Assembly: GCA_025455285.1 (NCBI GenBank)
Contig: JALOMU010000062.1
Location: forward strand, 1 to 10,711
Reading direction: 5' to 3'
DNA from: Flavihumibacter sp.
Lineage (GTDB): Bacteria > Bacteroidota > Bacteroidia > Chitinophagales > Chitinophagaceae
DNA length: 10,711 nt
Shown one piece after another: positions 7,248 to 10,711 of the stretch. The stretch's first letter is position 1, and the number at the start of each line of letters is the position of its first letter. A program made the position numbers and the translations under genes. The notes below the pieces were generated by a model that saw only the letters and a list, made by a program, of their open reading frames with translations, was not told the origin of the DNA and did not search any database.

Positions 7248-8182
7248 TCAGGAATTCAGTTTCTTCCATATTTCGGGAATTCGTTTGATCCAAACGAGTT
7301 CCCTTTTTTTTGTGGATGCATCCTCAGCTGGAGAGCCAAAATAAACCTTCCCGGCTTCCAGATCTCCGCCTACACCCGATTGAGCCAGCACAATTGCATT
7401 CTTGCCGATCGTGAGTGTTTTGCTCACGCCAACCTGTCCCCATAAAATCACACCATCTTCTATAATGGTGGCTCCGGCAATCCCTACCTGTGCAGCAAAC
7501 AAACAGTTTTTCCCGATAATGGTATCATGACCGATATGAACCATGTTGTCGAGTTTGGTTCCTTTTCCGATACGGGTATCGTGACTAACTCCACGATCTA
7601 TAGTGCAACCGGCACCAATTTCAACCTGGTCTTCAATGATTACTCTGCCACAGCTCTCCATTTTTTTATACCAGACTTCACGATCCTTTTTCCCGTTGTA
7701 ATAAAAAGCATCGGAGCCAATAACGGTTCCGGACTGAATGATTACGTTATCTCCTATAATGCAATGATCCAGGATGGAAACATTGGGATGAATCCTGCAG
7801 TTTTTTCCAATTTCAACCTGATGACCAATGAAAACATTTGGCGCGATATAACTGCCTTCTCCAACTTTTGCACTCTCTGCAACAGAACGGAAGGCAGGCT
7901 GAAAGGGTCTGAAATGAGCAACAATGGCGAGATAAGCTTCGAAGGGATTTTCCACTACCAGTAAGGCTTTTCCATCAGGCACTGCAACCTTGTCTGTATT
8001 TATGATGATAAAAGAAGCGGCCGACTGAATACATTTCTGATAATATTTGGGATGGTCAACAAAAACCAGGTCGCCTTTTTCTACGCGATGTATTTCATTG
8101 ATACCTGTTGCCTGTCCGTTTTTATAGTTGCATTAATCAGGTCAGCAATCCAGGTGATGGCAACAGGTGAAGGAAACTGCAT
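7248..8182 (-). pseudogene. LpxD-like acyltransferase (left-handed beta-helix), frameshifted near the N-terminus
   Basis: LpxD N-acylates UDP-3-O-acylglucosamine in lipid A synthesis. From ATG 8182 (M-Q-F-P-S-P-V-A-I-T-W-I-A-D-L-I-N) the frame runs 33 codons and stops near 8083. The rest of the protein continues in another frame as N-G-Q-A-T-G-I-N-E-I-H-R-V-E-K-G-D, through T-D-K-V-A-V-P-D-G-K, to the TGA at 7250-7248. Adding one base to the T5 run at 8119-8123 (A5 in the coding strand) joins both parts into 311 codons. The N-terminal domain resembles the LpxD uridine-binding domain. It is followed by hexapeptide repeats (I-G-D-N-V-I type) and the D-N-M-V-H-I-G-H segment containing the expected catalytic His. 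The later G-Q-V-G-I-x-G-H motif of canonical LpxD reads G-Q-V-G-V-S-K-T here, so the second His is missing. The gene stands alone, outside the usual lpxD-lpxC/fabZ-lpxA cluster, which suggests a paralogue. A GTG-started 244-codon frame exists from 7982 but lacks the N-terminal domain. Confidence 0.85.
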
Positions 8183-8197
8183 AGTTTAAAATTTGAA

Positions 8198-8229
8198 CAA
8201 AGGTAATTGCAATGAATTGGATTGATAAA
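8198..8229 (-). promoter_or_regulatory. Promoter of the LpxD-like gene
   Basis: On the minus strand TACCTTTG (8205 to 8198) matches the Bacteroidota -7 consensus TAnnTTTG. A TTTA at 8229-8226, one base from TTTG, lies 20 bases upstream, which is the expected -33 spacing. The ATG at 8182 follows about 15 bases after the -7 box, giving a very short leader. Confidence 0.6.
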
Positions 8230-8286
8230 GTCCATCCTTTTCCACAGACTAAAATAAAATGTGAATAAAATTTTTGTAAATATTTT

Positions 8287-8316
8287 TTTCAATAGAGAAA
8301 ATTATTTTTAATATTG
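8287..8316 (+). promoter_or_regulatory. Weak candidate promoter reading towards the pseudouridine synthase gene
   Basis: TAATATTG at 8309-8316 differs by one base from the TAnnTTTG -7 consensus. A TTTC at 8287-8290 lies 18 bases upstream, within a strongly AT-rich stretch (about 8250-8315). It would place a transcription start near 8320, at the foot of a 6-bp hairpin. AT-rich DNA makes chance matches likely. Confidence 0.3.
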
Positions 8317-8319
8317 TGA

Positions 8320-8390
8320 AGGGAATTTCTGTTCCCTACTTACTAACCCATCATAATAATAAAGCTCGGTTTACTCCCGGGCTTTTTTTT
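8320..8390 (+). ncRNA. Possible small RNA or attenuator leader of about 70 nt
   Basis: Between the divergent genes lies a segment bounded by two hairpins. The first is AGGGAA (8320-8325) paired with TTCCCT (8332-8337) around a 6-base loop. The second is the intrinsic terminator at 8361-8390. No open frame of useful size lies between them. The segment may be a free-standing small RNA, or the leader of the 8395 gene controlled by attenuation. I recognise no known RNA family. Confidence 0.3.
8361..8390 (+). terminator. Rho-independent terminator upstream of the pseudouridine synthase gene
   Basis: The stem AAAGCTCGG (8361-8369) pairs with CCGGGCTTT (8377-8385) through one G-T wobble around a 7-base loop, and the run of eight T (8383-8390) follows on the + strand. 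It ends four bases before the ATG at 8395. The only upstream gene is divergent, so it does not end any protein-coding transcript on this strand. Confidence 0.75.
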
Positions 8391-8394
8391 ATAC

Positions 8395-8979
8395 ATGTTA
8401 TACTACTTCGTTCTATACAAACCTTACGAGGTTTTATCACAATTCAGTAAGGAAGGAGATAAGAAAACACTGAAAGATATTTGCACTGTGCCAGTGGATG
8501 TATATCCGGTTGGCAGATTGGATTATGATAGTGAAGGATTGTTGTTACTCACAAACGACCCGACAATAAATGCTGCGCTGCTGCAGCCTGCAAAGGGACA
8601 TTCCCGAACCTACCTGGTGCAGGTGGAAGGTTCCATTACCAACCAGGCATTACAGCAATTGCAGCAAGGTGTTGAGATTTCCGTGAATGGAACAAGGTAT
8701 CTGACCAGGCCGGCAAATGTGAAGCTGCTGGAGAAAGAACCGGCCGTACCAGAACGAAATCCACCCATCCGATTTCGAAAAAACATACCGACCAGCTGGA
8801 TAGAACTGACCTTGACAGAAGGCAAAAATCGCCAGGTAAGAAAGATGACAGCTAAAACCGGTTTTCCAACGCTTCGGCTCATTCGTTACCGGATTGGTAA
8901 GTTAAGTGCCGATGGCTGGGAGTCGGGCGAACTCAGAACCTATTCCAAAAAGGAACTGACGTCGCTGGTATTTGCGTAG
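8395..8979 (+). CDS. RsuA/RluE-type rRNA pseudouridine synthase
   Basis: The product isomerises a specific uridine in rRNA to pseudouridine. In the 194-residue protein the catalytic motif is G40-R-L-D43-Y-D-S-E-G-L-L, with D43 as the expected nucleophile. The K-x-R-Q-V-R-K-M motif near the C-terminus (144-151, E-G-K-N-R-Q-V-R) is typical of the RsuA/RluB/RluE/RluF branch. There is no N-terminal S4 domain: the protein starts directly with M-L-Y-Y-F-V-L-Y-K-P-Y. This makes it most like RluE, which modifies 23S rRNA in Escherichia coli; the target here is inferred. The start is fixed by the conserved Y-K-P segment and by the absence of another Met until residue 151. The ATG lies four bases after an intrinsic terminator, so expression would need read-through or a leaderless start. 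Confidence 0.9.
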   Translation: MLYYFVLYKPYEVLSQFSKEGDKKTLKDICTVPVDVYPVGRLDYDSEGLLLLTNDPTINAALLQPAKGHSRTYLVQVEGSITNQALQQLQQGVEISVNGTRYLTRPANVKLLEKEPAVPERNPPIRFRKNIPTSWIELTLTEGKNRQVRKMTAKTGFPTLRLIRYRIGKLSADGWESGELRTYSKKELTSLVFA

Positions 8980-9024
8980 CCATAGTCAATAGATTCCTTA
9001 CCTTGCCCAATAAATTAGATTCTC

Positions 9025-9900
9025 ATGCTGAAATCAATGACCGGATTTGGAAGAGCTGAACGGAATGTCGGAGACAAAACATTTTTGATAGATATAAAAT
9101 CATTAAACGGGAAACAATTTGATTGTTCCCTGAAAATGCCTGCATTTATAAAACCTTTCGAGTTTGATATCCGTAAGCGCCTTTCTGAAAAACTGCAGAG
9201 AGGAACCATCGATTGCACCATCAGCCTGAAGCAAACCGGAAATGCAAAACCTGTAAGTATAAATATCTCACTGGCAAAAGCATACTATCAGCCAATTGCT
9301 GAACTTTCCAAAGAGTTGGGGTTGGATGATTCCCATATTCTGGGAAATATTTTAAAGCTTCCCGAGGTGATTACGCCTACCTCAGATACATTGACGGAGG
9401 ACGAATGGTTAGTTTTTCAGTCGATTCTCGATGAAGCTGCGGATGATCTGAATAAACACCGCGTGGAAGAAGGAAAAGTGCTGGAAACTGATCTGCTGAA
9501 CAGGATTTCCAATATCGAAAAACAGGAGGAACTGATTGCAGCGTTGGAACCGAAGCGGAAGTTGAAGATTCGGGAGGGCCTTGTAAAACTGCTGGAAGAA
9601 AATGTGGGTGTTGAGCAATATGACAAGAACCGGTTGGAACAGGAAATCATTTACTACATCGAGAAAATTGATATTAGCGAAGAACAGGTTAGGTTGAAGA
9701 ATCACTGCGACTATTTCCGGACCCTGCTTCGTGATAACGATTCCGAAATCGGGAAAAAGCTTTCTTTCCTGCTGCAGGAAATTGGCAGAGAAATTAATAC
9801 CACCGGGGCCAAAGCCTATGATTCCATCATCCAACAATCGGTAGTGCTGATGAAAGATGAGCTGGAAAAGGCAAAGGAGCAGGTTCTGAATGTCTTATAA
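9025..9900 (+). CDS. YicC-family endoribonuclease
   Basis: The 291-residue protein has the family's N-terminal hallmark M-L-K-S-M-T-G-F-G-R-A (1-11) and I-K-S-L-N-G-K (24-30). Its C-terminal half carries L-L-Q-E-I-G-R-E-I-N-T-T-G-A-K-A (246-261) and ends V-V-L-M-K-D-E-L-E-K-A-K-E-Q-V. YicC/YloC proteins form oligomers, and a member from Escherichia coli has been reported to cleave RNA; its role in Bacteroidota is not established. The start at 9025 is the conserved one. It lies 45 bases after the pseudouridine synthase gene, and a partial -7-like TACCTTG (8999-9005) in the gap could give a separate start, though no -33 element is spaced correctly. gldH follows after 15 bases, so both may be transcribed together. 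Length and motifs are normal. Confidence 0.93.
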   Translation: MLKSMTGFGRAERNVGDKTFLIDIKSLNGKQFDCSLKMPAFIKPFEFDIRKRLSEKLQRGTIDCTISLKQTGNAKPVSINISLAKAYYQPIAELSKELGLDDSHILGNILKLPEVITPTSDTLTEDEWLVFQSILDEAADDLNKHRVEEGKVLETDLLNRISNIEKQEELIAALEPKRKLKIREGLVKLLEENVGVEQYDKNRLEQEIIYYIEKIDISEEQVRLKNHCDYFRTLLRDNDSEIGKKLSFLLQEIGREINTTGAKAYDSIIQQSVVLMKDELEKAKEQVLNVL

Positions 9901-9915
9901 GCTATTTTTACGGAT

Positions 9916-10389
9916 ATGAAAAGATTCCATTTCCCATGGCTTCCGATTTTGATGCTATTGTTTGCTTCCTGCCAAACCATTGATGTGTTTGAACGTAATG
10001 CGACGATGGAAAATCATAGCTGGCAGGTTGCTGACAAACCATCTTTCGAATTCAATATTACAGATACCGCATCCCGTTATAATATTTTTGTAGTAATACG
10101 TCATGCAGACGCTTACCGCTATAATAACTTATGGTTGAATATCCATACCAGGGCACCTGGAGATTCAGTGGCACAAGTGCAGGCGCTCGATCTGCAATTA
10201 GCGACCAATGATAGAGGTTGGTTGGGTACAGGGATGGATGATATTTATGAACATCGGGTTCGAATTTCCCAGGCTCCTGTTTCATTGAAAGCTGGTACTT
10301 ACCAATTCAAGTTGGAACAGATCATGCGCGATGATCCGTTGGAACATATCTTAAATGTGGGAGTTCGGGTCGAAAAAGCTCCTGACTAA
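9916..10389 (+). CDS. gldH: Gliding motility lipoprotein GldH
   Basis: GldH is an envelope lipoprotein needed for gliding in Flavobacterium johnsoniae and conserved across Bacteroidota, including species not known to glide. The 157-residue product starts with a lipoprotein signal peptide, M-K-R-F-H-F-P-W-L-P then L-L-F-A-S-C, with the lipobox Cys at 19. Family features in the mature part are F-N-I-T-D-T-x-x-x-Y-N-I-F-V-V-I-R-H, N-N-L-W-L-N-I, G-W-L-G-T-G-M-D-D-I-Y-E-H-R and a C-terminal M-R-D-D-P-L-E-H-I-L-N-V-G-V-R-V-E-K. It is complete. It lies 15 bases after yicC and two bases before the next gene, which places it mid-operon. None of the core T9SS genes (gldK-N) is in the window. Confidence 0.94.
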   Translation: MKRFHFPWLPILMLLFASCQTIDVFERNATMENHSWQVADKPSFEFNITDTASRYNIFVVIRHADAYRYNNLWLNIHTRAPGDSVAQVQALDLQLATNDRGWLGTGMDDIYEHRVRISQAPVSLKAGTYQFKLEQIMRDDPLEHILNVGVRVEKAPD

Positions 10390-10391
10390 TT

Positions 10392-10711
10392 ATGCCTCTC
10401 CGCTTTTTACCTAAACAGAAACTGGCACTTGCTACCATTCTCTACTGGTTTCTACTATTGTATATTATTGCTGCCCTTCTTTTCTGGTATATCCGGTTAC
10501 AGGAGCAAAGTAATCAGATGGCCAATTACCGGCTAATGGAACTGGTTGCCGATGATCCGCAGTACCTTAAAAAAGTAGAGCAGATAAATGAGGAGTCTAT
10601 TAGGAAAACACACCAATACCGTGGAGAAGGAGCAACATTTTTGTTTATCATTCTTGTAGGTGCTGTATTTGTATTCAGGGCTGTACGCCGGCAGTTTAAA
10701 GTTGCCCAGCA
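10392..10711 (+). CDS. Probable membrane sensor histidine kinase, N-terminal fragment
   Basis: The frame opens at ATG 10392, two bases after the gldH stop, and runs 106 codons off the window end. It shows a transmembrane segment at about residues 11-34 (L-A-L-A-T-I-L-Y-W-F then L-L-L-Y-I-I-A-A-L-L-F-W), a charged loop of about 44 residues, and a second transmembrane segment at about 79-97 (A-T-F-L-F-I-I-L-V-G-A-V-F-V-F). Basic R-A-V-R-R-Q-F residues follow. This two-helix sensor layout directly after gldH resembles Bacteroidota histidine kinases, but the catalytic H-box and ATPase domains lie beyond the edge. The kinase assignment is therefore inference. Confidence 0.6.
   Translation, partial: MPLRFLPKQKLALATILYWFLLLYIIAALLFWYIRLQEQSNQMANYRLMELVADDPQYLKKVEQINEESIRKTHQYRGEGATFLFIILVGAVFVFRAVRRQFKVAQ

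Noticed and set aside
7527..7964. A 145-codon open frame on the + strand within the LpxD-like gene.
   Set aside because: It is an antisense shadow of the hexapeptide-repeat coding sequence, with no start signals or recognisable protein features.

Overview
The window looks like ordinary chromosomal core sequence from a Bacteroidota bacterium, most likely Chitinophagaceae or a close relative. The reasons are a GldH gliding lipoprotein, a PheS with the CxxC-x4-CxxC insert, Bacteroidota-type -7 boxes (TAnnTTTG), weak or absent Shine-Dalgarno sequences, and a secreted protein with a carboxypeptidase-D-like regulatory domain. No insertion sequences, phage genes, CRISPR arrays, tRNA or rRNA genes were found.

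Layout. (1) 1-1228: the 3' end of a glutathione peroxidase gene (+) converges with dusB (-), and their stop codons overlap. dusB is broken by an exact 17-bp tandem duplication at 599-632. (2) 1305-7244: six genes on the + strand, several touching or overlapping: a CPBP intramembrane protease, cdsA, pheS, a 3-hydroxyacyl-CoA dehydrogenase, an extended-SDR NAD-dependent reductase, and a secreted protein of unknown function. (3) 7248-8182 (-): an LpxD-like acyltransferase gene whose N-terminal 21 codons are out of frame with the rest because one base is missing in a short homopolymer. (4) 8183-8394: a 212-base divergent intergenic region with a good minus-strand promoter, an AT-rich stretch, a small hairpin and a strong + strand intrinsic terminator ending just before the next start codon. 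(5) 8395-10711: an RluE-like pseudouridine synthase, a YicC-family endoribonuclease, GldH, and the N-terminus of a probable membrane sensor histidine kinase cut by the window edge.

How the genes fit together. Envelope and lipid functions recur: CdsA makes CDP-diacylglycerol for phospholipids, the LpxD-like protein would N-acylate a lipid A-type sugar precursor, the dehydrogenase acts on 3-hydroxyacyl-CoA, and GldH is an envelope lipoprotein. RNA functions form the second theme: DusB, PheS, the pseudouridine synthase and YicC. Nothing suggests a dedicated new system. The observations most worth checking are the two gene-breaking indels, the orphan terminator (possible about 70-nt RNA or attenuator) before the pseudouridine synthase gene, and the LpxD-like paralogue lacking one of the two expected active-site histidines.
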